From Bradyrhizobium sp. AZCC 1693 (GTDB lineage: Bacteria; Pseudomonadota; Alphaproteobacteria; Rhizobiales; Xanthobacteraceae): a DNA stretch of 64,000 bases. The stretch's first letter is position 1, and each line of letters starts with the position of its first letter. Under the pieces are notes generated by a model that searched no databases, had not been told where the DNA came from, and was given only the letters and a program-made list of their open reading frames with translations. The translations under genes and the position numbers were made by a program. Of this stretch, positions 34,046 through 41,918 are shown in pieces. The stretch is from the NCBI RefSeq assembly GCF_036924745.1, contig NZ_JAZHSD010000001.1, positions 3,534,001-3,598,000 of the forward strand, read 5' to 3'.

Positions 34046-36264
34046 CGCCCGGCCTTGGTTTCGGGCGCGCCATATCCTTTGACATGCATGAGCGTGTTCA
34101 AGAGCGCGACGTGCAAAATGATCTGCTCGCGCCGCAGGTCGGACGTAGAGGGCAAGGTCGCGATTTGCGCCAGAGCCTGGCTAAGTTGTTCTGCGGCTTC
34201 GACCAGCGCCGAACGCTCCTGTGAACGTTGTCCCGCCTTGCCCCACAGGCGCGCTGACTTCTCAATCAGGTCGGCCTTTGTGTAGTGACGCGCCAGCAGC
34301 TCGGGCTGGCTCTCGGCGATTTCTGCGAACTGGCTTTCGAGGGTTTCGGCGATGCGCGCATGCAGCACGCGCCTGGGCTCCCGCAGCAGCGTACTGTAGG
34401 CGATGTCCTGCACCAGCGCATGCTTGAACAGGTAGCTCGCATGCGGCGGGGTGCCGTGTCGAAACAACAAACCGGCCGCGATGAGCCGGTCGAGGTCGGA
34501 GTCCAGTTCTTCCTTCGGCTTTCGCACGAGCGCTGCCAGCAACATGTGGGGAAATGTCCGGCCGATCGCCGCGCCGACCTGCGCCACGTCCTTCGCCGGG
34601 CCGAGTCGATCGAGCCGCGACATCAGCGAGGCCTGCAGGCTTGCCGGAACCGCTACAAGAGGCGCAGGCGCTCCTGCGAATGCATCACTCTCATCCTCCG
34701 CGTCCAGCACCGCCTTGGTCATCTCCTCGGCGAACAGCGGAATGCCGTCGGTGCGCGCGATGATGTCCTGGCGGATACCCGCCGGCAACGATCGGTTGCC
34801 GACGACTCGCTCGATCAGGAAATCGATGTCGCGCGGCGCCAGCCGATGGAGGGTCAGCTCAGTCACGTGCGGCCGTCCAATCACGGGCGGGCTGAATTCC
34901 GGCCTGAAAGTAACCAGTATCAAGAGCCGGTGGCTCACGGCCAGGTCCACCGTCCGGGCGAACAATTCGAGGCTGGTTGGATCGGCCCAATGCGCATCTT
35001 CGAAAATCACCAGCACGGGATTGATCCGCGCCAGCGCCTCGATTTGCCAACCAAGAGCTTTCAGCGTTTTCTGACGACGGAGCTGCGGCTCAACTTCAAC
35101 CGGCGGGTAGCGTCCATCGTTGGGCAGCGACAGCATTTCGGCAAACAGCGCTGCATCCTGGGGCGGCGTCGCGCTTTGCGCCAGCAGCGCGTCAAGCTTG
35201 TCCATTTTCACTTGCTGGCTGTCATCGTGAGCAAAGCGAGCGGCGCGCAACATCTCGCCGATCACCGGATAGAGCATGCTGTCGGTATGCTGCGGCGAGC
35301 AGAAGCAACGCAGGCGTATGTGCGGCTCGCGCGCAAGCTGTTCCAGCAGCGCGACGGTGAGCCGTGATTTGCCGATCCCCGCTTCACCCGAAAGCAGCAC
35401 CACCTGACCTTCGCCGCTCTTGGCCCGCTTCCATCGACTCAGAATTAGCTCCATTTCTTCATCACGACCGATCAGCGGCAGTAAATCGGAACTTTGGAGA
35501 GCGTGCGATCGGCTGGTCACGGTTGTCTTGCCCGCGACTTGCCAGGCAGCGACTGGTTTTACGAATCCGCTGATCTCGACTTTGCCGAGATCGAGATATT
35601 CGAATTGCGGTCCCGCGATCGTCTTTGTGCGACCCGAGATAATAACGCCGCCGGGTTGTGCGAGCGATTGCAGCCGGGCGGCAAGATTCGGGGTGTCGCC
35701 GAGGATGCCATGCTCCTCGGAAATCGCGCTGTCCGACATATCGCCGACCAGCGCGACGCCCGTTGCAACGCCGACGCGTGCGCTCAATTTTTCTTTCGCG
35801 GGCAAGGCGGCGACCGCCTGCACTAATGCGAGGCTGGCGTGAACGGCGCGCTCCGCGTCGTCTTCGTGCGCATGAGGATAGCCAAAATATACCACCGCAC
35901 CGTCGCCATGATGTCGCGCGACAAAGCCGTCGAAGCCGGCAACGGTTTCAGTAATGCAGCGCCGGTAGCCGGCGATGATTGCGCTGAAGTCTTCGGGATC
36001 GAGCCCCGCGGACAGCGCGGTTGATCCGACCAGGTCACAAAACAGTACCGTAAGCTGGCGGCGTTCGATCGGGCGCGCGTCCCGTGCCGTCGGTGCGACC
36101 GCGGAAAAATTCAGAAGAAATTTGGTCCCGCAGTCGCCGCAAAACTTGTTCAGGGCCGGGTTTGTCACGCCGCAGGCCGGACAGCGCCGCACTGCCGCCG
36201 CTCCGCACCGCCCACAGAATTTCCTTTGCTCCGGGACTTCCGCTGCGCAATTCGTGCAGTGCAT
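34042..36264 (-). CDS. zinc-ribbon / class III cyclase / AAA-type ATPase protein, frameshifted 3' end
   Basis: A 740-residue protein. Two CxxC zinc ribbons at the N-terminus (CTNC, CGRC, CPAC, CGDC) are followed by a cyclase domain (VLFCDLVGSTALSAGLDPED, HGDGAVVYFGYP) and an ATPase domain with Walker A SGEAGIGKSRL and LVIFEDAHWADPTSLELF. The frame ends abruptly at PETKAGR, where homologues continue into TPRs; that part follows at 34045-32969 in another frame. The ATG at 36264 was chosen over an upstream frame extension. Such proteins are large signalling cyclases regulated by their STAND-like ATPase module. A CRP-like site lies upstream. Confidence 0.8.
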   Translation of the reverse strand: MHCTNCAAEVPEQRKFCGRCGAAAVRRCPACGVTNPALNKFCGDCGTKFLLNFSAVAPTARDARPIERRQLTVLFCDLVGSTALSAGLDPEDFSAIIAGYRRCITETVAGFDGFVARHHGDGAVVYFGYPHAHEDDAERAVHASLALVQAVAALPAKEKLSARVGVATGVALVGDMSDSAISEEHGILGDTPNLAARLQSLAQPGGVIISGRTKTIAGPQFEYLDLGKVEISGFVKPVAAWQVAGKTTVTSRSHALQSSDLLPLIGRDEEMELILSRWKRAKSGEGQVVLLSGEAGIGKSRLTVALLEQLAREPHIRLRCFCSPQHTDSMLYPVIGEMLRAARFAHDDSQQVKMDKLDALLAQSATPPQDAALFAEMLSLPNDGRYPPVEVEPQLRRQKTLKALGWQIEALARINPVLVIFEDAHWADPTSLELFARTVDLAVSHRLLILVTFRPEFSPPVIGRPHVTELTLHRLAPRDIDFLIERVVGNRSLPAGIRQDIIARTDGIPLFAEEMTKAVLDAEDESDAFAGAPAPLVAVPASLQASLMSRLDRLGPAKDVAQVGAAIGRTFPHMLLAALVRKPKEELDSDLDRLIAAGLLFRHGTPPHASYLFKHALVQDIAYSTLLREPRRVLHARIAETLESQFAEIAESQPELLARHYTKADLIEKSARLWGKAGQRSQERSALVEAAEQLSQALAQIATLPSTSDLRREQIILHVALLNTLMHVKGYGAPETKAGR

Positions 36265-36322
36265 CCGGACCTCAACGAATATCAATAACGCCACTACAAT
36301 GCGCCAGAAGTCGAGCGATCCA

Positions 36323-36338
36323 TGTGAAGTTGGTCACA
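36323..36338. promoter_or_regulatory. perfect CRP-type site TGTGA-N6-TCACA upstream of the cyclase gene
   Basis: TGTGAAGTTGGTCACA matches the cAMP-receptor-protein consensus half-sites exactly, and lies about 60 bases upstream of the cyclase start. It overlaps a second inverted repeat, GAAGTTG-N4-CAACTTC (36326-36343). Its position beside a cyclase gene suggests cAMP feedback, but no promoter elements are proven. Confidence 0.5.
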
Positions 36339-36343
36339 ACTTC

Positions 36344-36756
36344 GGGTTCCGTTACGGGTCGTTCGCGACCCAGATCGAACCTCGCAGCCGATGTCCGGGT
36401 TACTGGTGGCGACGTGAGGGGGGACCACGTCGTTCCTCGGAAAAACGACCACGGACCTGCGTAGCGGCGTGATGGCGCTTCGCAACGTTACGGCTCTCTG
36501 AAAATCACCTGTCGCGAGAATTTTCGGGGGCGTTCGATTTTCGACTTGCAACAAAATCTGCCAAGAGCAGCCTTCGACAGACCACCAACGGAAGCGAGCC
36601 CAACTTGTCGCCAGATCAGTCGCTCAGTTTGCCAAGAACCCACGTTCGGTTGAAGAACGGCTCGGCTCGGCCCGTACAGACGGAGATAGGCACCGGGATT
36701 TGCCCGGGATCATGAGCACCAAATCGCGCGAGGTTGGCCGCAGCTCGCGGCCAGCG
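36344..36756. other. intergenic region upstream of the cyclase
   Basis: There is no supported gene. Short frames on both strands have no ribosome site or recognised motif. The region between 36265 and this stretch should hold the cyclase promoter. Confidence 0.4.
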
Positions 36757-36903
36757 CTACAGGTCAACGCTAACCGATCCGCAGGGCTTGAAGGTTTGGA
36801 GCGAGCGCCCGTGCAAGCACCCCTCATGTTTCTGGGCGTAGGCAAGCACGCCCATGATGATCAAAGCCACCACGACCAATCCGACTACTAGGTTCTGCAC
36901 CAT
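36757..36903 (-). CDS. small single-pass membrane protein, hypothetical
   Basis: A 48-residue protein that begins MVQNLVVGLVVVALIIMGVL (one membrane helix) and ends in a polar tail with two cysteines (HEGCLHG and FKPCGS). The ATG at 36903 has GGAG at eight bases, strong support for such a short gene. Similar tiny proteins starting MVQN are common in Bradyrhizobium. Function is unknown. Confidence 0.65.
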   Translation of the reverse strand: MVQNLVVGLVVVALIIMGVLAYAQKHEGCLHGRSLQTFKPCGSVSVDL

Positions 36904-37564
36904 GGCTGTCACTCCAGGTGAACTCATGAACAAGGCGACCGCCGCGAATCGTGGGGATCAACGCCGGGGCAGCGCTCCCTCTCGAAGCCGACCATGGGGC
37001 TGGGGCTGAAATGATCAGCGAGAGGTCGCGCAGCCAAAGAGAGCACAACCGTCGACCTGATGGCAGTGCAAACTTGTTGCCGCGCTGCGCAAATTCGATG
37101 CGCGATCAGAAGCCGCGTCTTCGAAAATTCGCCCGTTTGGCCGCCATTGCCGCGATGCTGGCGCTTTAGGGGCGGCGGCCGAAAGGGACCTTGATGATCT
37201 GCTGCTCGTGCGCCTGCCGGCGCCGCCCGAAGGATGCCCCGCTCCAGGTGATGGACGGCAATTACCCGAGGCTAAGCGGCGCTTGTCCGTGGTGAAACGC
37301 CATGGTCGCCCGGCAATGACCTGAATTCGATTCCCGCGAAAACCAACAACGGGCCGATTTCTGCTCCGGGTCAATCGCGTCACCCCATAGTGGACCGTCG
37401 CCGTTACCGCTGCCCCGTCTGGTTGTGTGAAGGTTTTCGGACGCCGCCACCGTTCCGGCAAGCCTGCGCCGCCCCTATACAATTGCGGCATGACTGCTGT
37501 AGCCAGATGAGAATGCCCGGCTGGACCGTTTTGTTCTAAGCCAATCCCGGGCCCTCACATCGGG
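36904..37564. other. intergenic stretch without a supported gene
   Basis: Frames such as 37015-37491 (minus) are rich in Arg and Ser, lack a ribosome site and resemble high-G+C noise. I see no tRNA, repeat or terminator that I can support here. Confidence 0.4.
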
Positions 37565-38488
37565 TCAGGCGAGCTTGATGTCCCAGAGGCCTTCTTCGCG
37601 GCAGGCGGTGAGTTCGCTGCGAAGCAACTCGCTCACGAGCGTGATCGCAGTCGAGCCGGGATGATCGATGGGAGACGCAAGGGTCAGTTCGCGCATCGGC
37701 GACGGTTTTGCGATTGCAGCCGTTTCCAGCCGGCCGCTGGCAACCTCGTGGCGCACCGAGGAAGGCGGCAACAGTGTGTACCCCAACCCTTCCTCGACCA
37801 GACTTGTCAGCACCCGAAACGAATCCGCTTCCAGCTTGACGTCGAGCTTCAGTTTCTTCTTTGCCGCCGCCTGCTCGATCAGCGCGCGGAGCCCGTGCGA
37901 ATGACTGGGCAGCACCAGCCGCTGTTTCAACAGCCAGCCGATATCGACCAGCTTCCTCTGCGACAGCCCGCTGCCGCGCGGCCCCACCGCGACGATGGGG
38001 TCGCGGCCGAGGCTCTGCACGGTCAGATGCAGGTCGCTCGACGGCCCGTAGATCAGCGCCAGATCCATTTCGCCGCGGTGCAGCCATTCCATCAGATGGC
38101 CGCTGTAGCTTTCGACGATGCAGAGCGAAATGCCGGGATATCTGTCGACCGTGCGCCGGGCGAGCCGCGCCGAAATCACGCAGCTCACGGTCGGCACCAG
38201 TCCGAGCACCACCCGGCCCGACGGCGGCCCGCCCGCGGACTGGATTTCGTCGCGCACCTGGTCGATCTGCCGGACGATGCCCGCCGTCCTCGCCAGCAGA
38301 AGCCGGCCGGCATCGGTCAGCACCATGCCGCGGCCGTTCCGGGTAAACAGCTCGGCCCTCAATTCATGCTCGAGCAGCTTGATCTGGCGGCTCAGTGCCG
38401 GCTGCGCCACCCGCAGCGTGTCGGAGGCTTTGCTGAGGCTGCCGAGCTCCGCCACGCAACTGAACGTCCTGAGCTGCCTGATATCCAT
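37565..38488 (-). CDS. LysR-family transcriptional regulator
   Basis: A 307-residue LysR protein with the N-terminal winged helix-turn-helix (MDIRQLRTFSCVAELGSLSK, then AQPALSRQIKLLEHELRAEL) and an effector domain. It is divergent from the acyl-CoA dehydrogenase operon at 38617, with 128 bases between them that carry a perfect CTAT-N11-ATAG box. This is the classic arrangement in which the LysR protein represses itself and activates the divergent operon, so it probably senses a substrate or intermediate of that pathway. Confidence 0.9.
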   Translation of the reverse strand: MDIRQLRTFSCVAELGSLSKASDTLRVAQPALSRQIKLLEHELRAELFTRNGRGMVLTDAGRLLLARTAGIVRQIDQVRDEIQSAGGPPSGRVVLGLVPTVSCVISARLARRTVDRYPGISLCIVESYSGHLMEWLHRGEMDLALIYGPSSDLHLTVQSLGRDPIVAVGPRGSGLSQRKLVDIGWLLKQRLVLPSHSHGLRALIEQAAAKKKLKLDVKLEADSFRVLTSLVEEGLGYTLLPPSSVRHEVASGRLETAAIAKPSPMRELTLASPIDHPGSTAITLVSELLRSELTACREEGLWDIKLA

Positions 38489-38520
38489 CGCTTGCCAATC
38501 TTCGAAGGCAGGTTCATACG

Positions 38521-38539
38521 CTATAACAATTCAGCATAG
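38521..38539. promoter_or_regulatory. LysR-type T-N11-A box between the regulator and the acd operon
   Basis: CTAT-AACAATTCAGC-ATAG is a perfect inverted repeat with 11 bases between the halves, which fits the LTTR consensus T-N11-A. It lies 32 bases upstream of the LysR start and about 77 bases upstream of the acyl-CoA dehydrogenase start, as expected for a recognition site. Confidence 0.6.
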
Positions 38540-38616
38540 GAGACCGGCCGCGATTTCACAACGGCCCCGCCACCTCGGCAATTGACATCAACCCTTATCC
38601 ATCGCCAGAAAATCAA

Positions 38617-39783
38617 ATGACCGCACAAGAACAACAAGACGAATTCCATGACATCCGCGACGCCGTCGCCAAACTCTGCGCCCAGTTCCCCGGCGAATAC
38701 TGGCGCAAGCTCGACCGCCAGATGGCGTACCCGAAGGAATTCGTCGACGCGCTGACGGAAGCCGGCTACCTCTCGGTCTTGATCCCCGAGGAATATGGCG
38801 GCTCCGGGCTGAAGCTTTCGGCGGCGGCGGCGATCCTGGAAGAGATCCAGCGCGCCGGCTGCAACGGCGGCGGCTGTCACGCCCAGATGTACACGATGGG
38901 CACCGTGCTGCGGCACGGCAACGACGCACAGAAAGCGAAATACCTGCCCGGGATCGCCAGCGGCAAGTTGCGGCTGCAGGCGTTCGGCGTCACCGAGCCG
39001 ACCAGCGGCACCGACACTTCCTCGCTGAAGACTGTCGCCAAGCGCGACGGCGACCACTACATCGTCAACGGCCAGAAGATCTGGACCAGCCGCGCCGAAC
39101 ATTCCGACCTGATGATCCTCTTGGCGCGCACCACGCCGAAGGAACAGGCCAGGAAGCGCACCGACGGACTTTCGGTTTTCATCGTCGACATGCGCGACGT
39201 GAAGGACAAGGGCCTCGAGATCCGCCCGATCCGCACCATGATGAACCACGCCACCACGGAGGTATTCTTCACGGACATGCGGGTGCCGGCCGAAAACCTG
39301 ATCGGCGACGAAGGCAAGGGTTTTCGCTACATCCTCTCCGGCATGAACGCCGAGCGCATTTTAATTGCCGCCGAATGCATCGGCGACGCCAAATGGTTCA
39401 TTGCGAAAGCCACCGCCTACGCCAAGGAGCGCGCCGTGTTCGGCCGTCCGATCGGCATGAATCAAGGCATCCAGTTTCCGATCGCGAAAGCCTACGCCGC
39501 GATGCGCGCGGCCGAATTGATGGTGAAGGAAGCCACCCGCAAATATGAGGCCGGGCTCGATTGCGGCGCAGAAGCCAACATGGCCAAGATGCTGGCGGCG
39601 GACGCCTCCTGGGAAGCGGCCAATGCCTGCGTGCAGACCCATGGCGGGTTCGGTTTTGCCGAAGAATACGACGTCGAGCGCAAGTTCCGCGAAACGCGGC
39701 TGTATCAAGTCGCGCCGATTTCGACCAATCTGATCCTGTCCTACGTCGCCGAGCACGTGCTCGGCCTGCCCCGCTCCTACTGA
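38617..39783 (+). CDS. acyl-CoA dehydrogenase family protein
   Basis: A 388-residue flavoprotein with the ACAD blocks [40 protein letters not shown] and YIVNGQKIWTSRAEHSDLMI, ending CVQTHGGFGFAEEYDVERKF. It would insert a double bond into an acyl-CoA thioester in the cytoplasm. It opens an operon with a CoA-transferase and a hydratase, and is divergent from the LysR regulator, so the substrate is probably a CoA ester made by the next gene and not an ordinary fatty acid. Confidence 0.88.
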   Translation: MTAQEQQDEFHDIRDAVAKLCAQFPGEYWRKLDRQMAYPKEFVDALTEAGYLSVLIPEEYGGSGLKLSAAAAILEEIQRAGCNGGGCHAQMYTMGTVLRHGNDAQKAKYLPGIASGKLRLQAFGVTEPTSGTDTSSLKTVAKRDGDHYIVNGQKIWTSRAEHSDLMILLARTTPKEQARKRTDGLSVFIVDMRDVKDKGLEIRPIRTMMNHATTEVFFTDMRVPAENLIGDEGKGFRYILSGMNAERILIAAECIGDAKWFIAKATAYAKERAVFGRPIGMNQGIQFPIAKAYAAMRAAELMVKEATRKYEAGLDCGAEANMAKMLAADASWEAANACVQTHGGFGFAEEYDVERKFRETRLYQVAPISTNLILSYVAEHVLGLPRSY

Positions 39784-39792
39784 GAACATCAA

Positions 39793-40923
39793 ATGTTGCC
39801 GTTAGAGGGTTTGATCGTCGTCTCCGTCGAACAGGCGGTCGCCGCGCCGTTCTGCAGCTCCAGGCTGGCGGATGCCGGCGCGCATGTCGTCAAGGTCGAG
39901 CGGCCCGAGGGCGATTTTGCTCGCGGTTATGATGCCGCCGCAAAAGGCCAGAGCAGCTATTTCGTCTGGCTCAACCGCGGCAAGAATTCCGTGGTGATCG
40001 ATCTCGCCACCAAGGAGGGCCGCGCCGCGCTCGAAGAGCTGATCGCAAGCGCTGATGTCTTGCTGCAGAACCTCAAGCCGGGCTCGATGGACAAGCTCGG
40101 CTTCTCGCTGGAGCGGCTGCGAAAAGATTATCCGGCGCTGATCTGCTGCACCATCTCGGGCTATGGCGACGACGGCCCCTATGCCGACCGCAAGGCCTAC
40201 GATCTCCTGATCCAGGCCGAGAGCGGGCTAGCCTCGATCACCGGCGGCCCCGAAGGGCCGTCGCGGGTCGGGATCTCCGTCGTCGATATCGCAACCGGCG
40301 CCACCGCGCATGCCTCGATCCTCGAGGCGCTGATCGCACGCGGTCGCACCGGCAAGGGCGCGGATATCCGGATCTCGATGTTCGACGTGATGGCCGACTG
40401 GATGGCGGTGCCGCTGATCAATTCGGAGGCCGGCAATCCGCCGAAGCGGATGGCGCTGGCCCATCCCTCGATCGCGCCCTATGGCGTGTTCAATTCAAAA
40501 GACGGCAAGGGCATCTTGATCTCGATCCAGAGCGAGCGCGAGTGGAAGAAGCTTTGCGCCGAAGTGCTGGATCAGCCCGATCTGCCCAATGATCCCAGAT
40601 TCGCCAACATGGTCGAGCGCGTGCGCAACCGTCAGCTTACCGACAAGACGGTGGCCGACAGTTTTGCCACGATGACGCGCGTCGATTTGCTCAAGCGCCT
40701 CGCGGACGCCGACATTGCGTTTGCCGAGGTCAACACGATGGCCGACCTCGCCGTGCATCCGCATCTTCGTAGAATCGAGGTCGATACGCCGAACGGCAAG
40801 GTGAGCTATGCTGCGCCCGCCGCGATCTTCGTCGGCGAGGAGCGGCACTACGGCGCGGTGCCCGCCATTGGCGACCACGTTGAACTTCCCAAAGCTCCTC
40901 GTGCCCGGAGCATCAAGTCATGA
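39793..40923 (+). CDS. CaiB/BaiF-family (class III) CoA-transferase
   Basis: A 376-residue class III CoA-transferase. It starts MLPLEGLIVVSVEQAVAAPF, continues with DAGAHVVKVERPEGDFAR and RGKNSVVIDLATKEGRAALE, and has the catalytic-region aspartate in the KAYDLLIQAESGLASITGG block. These enzymes move CoA between organic acids, often using succinyl-CoA. It lies nine bases after the dehydrogenase stop and its stop overlaps the hydratase start (ATGA), so the three form one operon. Confidence 0.88.
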   Translation: MLPLEGLIVVSVEQAVAAPFCSSRLADAGAHVVKVERPEGDFARGYDAAAKGQSSYFVWLNRGKNSVVIDLATKEGRAALEELIASADVLLQNLKPGSMDKLGFSLERLRKDYPALICCTISGYGDDGPYADRKAYDLLIQAESGLASITGGPEGPSRVGISVVDIATGATAHASILEALIARGRTGKGADIRISMFDVMADWMAVPLINSEAGNPPKRMALAHPSIAPYGVFNSKDGKGILISIQSEREWKKLCAEVLDQPDLPNDPRFANMVERVRNRQLTDKTVADSFATMTRVDLLKRLADADIAFAEVNTMADLAVHPHLRRIEVDTPNGKVSYAAPAAIFVGEERHYGAVPAIGDHVELPKAPRARSIKS

Positions 40924-41774
40924 CCAATACCCTCGATCTCGACCATCTGCGCCAATGGATCGGCAACACCACCGAAGCGACCGACATCGTCACGGCCCAA
41001 CTGGTGAAGGCCCTGCGCGCAACCCTGTTTCAGAACATCGGCGAACCCACCACGGGCGACCCTGCGCCGTGGACGACGCATTGGTGTCTGGCGCAGCCGG
41101 TGTTTCCGATGTCGCAGCTCGGCCCCGACGGCCACCCGGCCCGCGGCGGCTTCCTGCCGCCGGTGCCGCTGCCGCGCCGGATGTGGGCCGGCGGCGAAAT
41201 CCAATTCCTCAGACCCCTGCGCGTCGGCGATGAAGCGACGCGGACGTCGCGGATATCGGACGTAACGATGAAGACCGGTTCCACCGGCGTGCTGTGTTTC
41301 GTCTCCGTCGAACACACCGTCACGACGCTGCGCGGCGCGGCGATCCGCGAACGGCAGGACATCGTCTATCGCGACATGGGAGGCGCGGCCCCGGCCTCAC
41401 CACCCAAAACGCCTCCACCGCCGCCGGTGGCAAAGCACCGCGAAAGCCATGTCAGCGATCCCGTGCTGTTGTTCCGCTACTCCGCACTGACTTTCAACGG
41501 CCATCGCATCCACTACGACCGTGACTACGTCACCAAGGTCGAGGGCTATCCGGGCCTGATCTTCCACGGCCCGCTGCAGGCGGCACTGATCGTCGAATTC
41601 GCGGCAAAGCTTCATGGCGACTCGGCGCCGAAAAAGTTCAGCTATCGCGGCGTTCAGCCGCTGTTCGAGGGCGGCGAGTTCTCGATCAACGCCAACGAGA
41701 CCAGCGCCGGCATGGAGCTGTGGATCGCGAATGCCGAGGGCCAGCCGACCATGAAGGGCACGGCGACGTGGTGA
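40920..41774 (+). CDS. FAS1-like dehydratase/HTD2-type acyl-CoA hydratase
   Basis: A 284-residue protein with two hot-dog halves. The first (APWTTHWCLAQPVFPMSQLG) and the second (LLFRYSALTFNGHRIHYDRDYVTKVEGYPGLIFHG, quoted to 20 residues: LLFRYSALTFNGHRIHYDRD) carry the catalytic Asp/His of MaoC-like hydratases. It is closest to HTD2/mesaconyl-C4-CoA hydratase-type enzymes that hydrate branched enoyl-CoAs. The ATG overlaps the CoA-transferase stop. A repeat element follows at 41783, so the operon probably ends here. Confidence 0.82.
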   Translation: MTNTLDLDHLRQWIGNTTEATDIVTAQLVKALRATLFQNIGEPTTGDPAPWTTHWCLAQPVFPMSQLGPDGHPARGGFLPPVPLPRRMWAGGEIQFLRPLRVGDEATRTSRISDVTMKTGSTGVLCFVSVEHTVTTLRGAAIRERQDIVYRDMGGAAPASPPKTPPPPPVAKHRESHVSDPVLLFRYSALTFNGHRIHYDRDYVTKVEGYPGLIFHGPLQAALIVEFAAKLHGDSAPKKFSYRGVQPLFEGGEFSINANETSAGMELWIANAEGQPTMKGTATW

Positions 41775-41782
41775 GGCGCTCA

Positions 41783-41889
41783 CCGTCATTCCGGGCTGGT
41801 GCGCTAGCACCAGACCTCAGGTGCGCAATTGCGCACCGGGGAATCTCGAGATTCCGGGTTCGATGCTTCGCATCGCCCCGGAATGACGG
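41783..41889. repeat. REP-like palindromic repeat with four internal hairpins
   Basis: A 107-base unit bounded by 13-base perfect inverted repeats CCGTCATTCCGGG. Inside it are a hairpin CTGGTGC-GCTA-GCACCAG, the perfect palindromes GGTGCGCAATTGCGCACC and GGAATCTCGAGATTCC, and a hairpin CGATGC-TTC-GCATCG. Repeats of this build are common between genes in Bradyrhizobium. It separates the hydratase operon from the decarboxylase gene. Confidence 0.8.
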
Positions 41890-41918
41890 AGTAAGCAGTT
41901 AGCTTTCGGAGTCATCTG

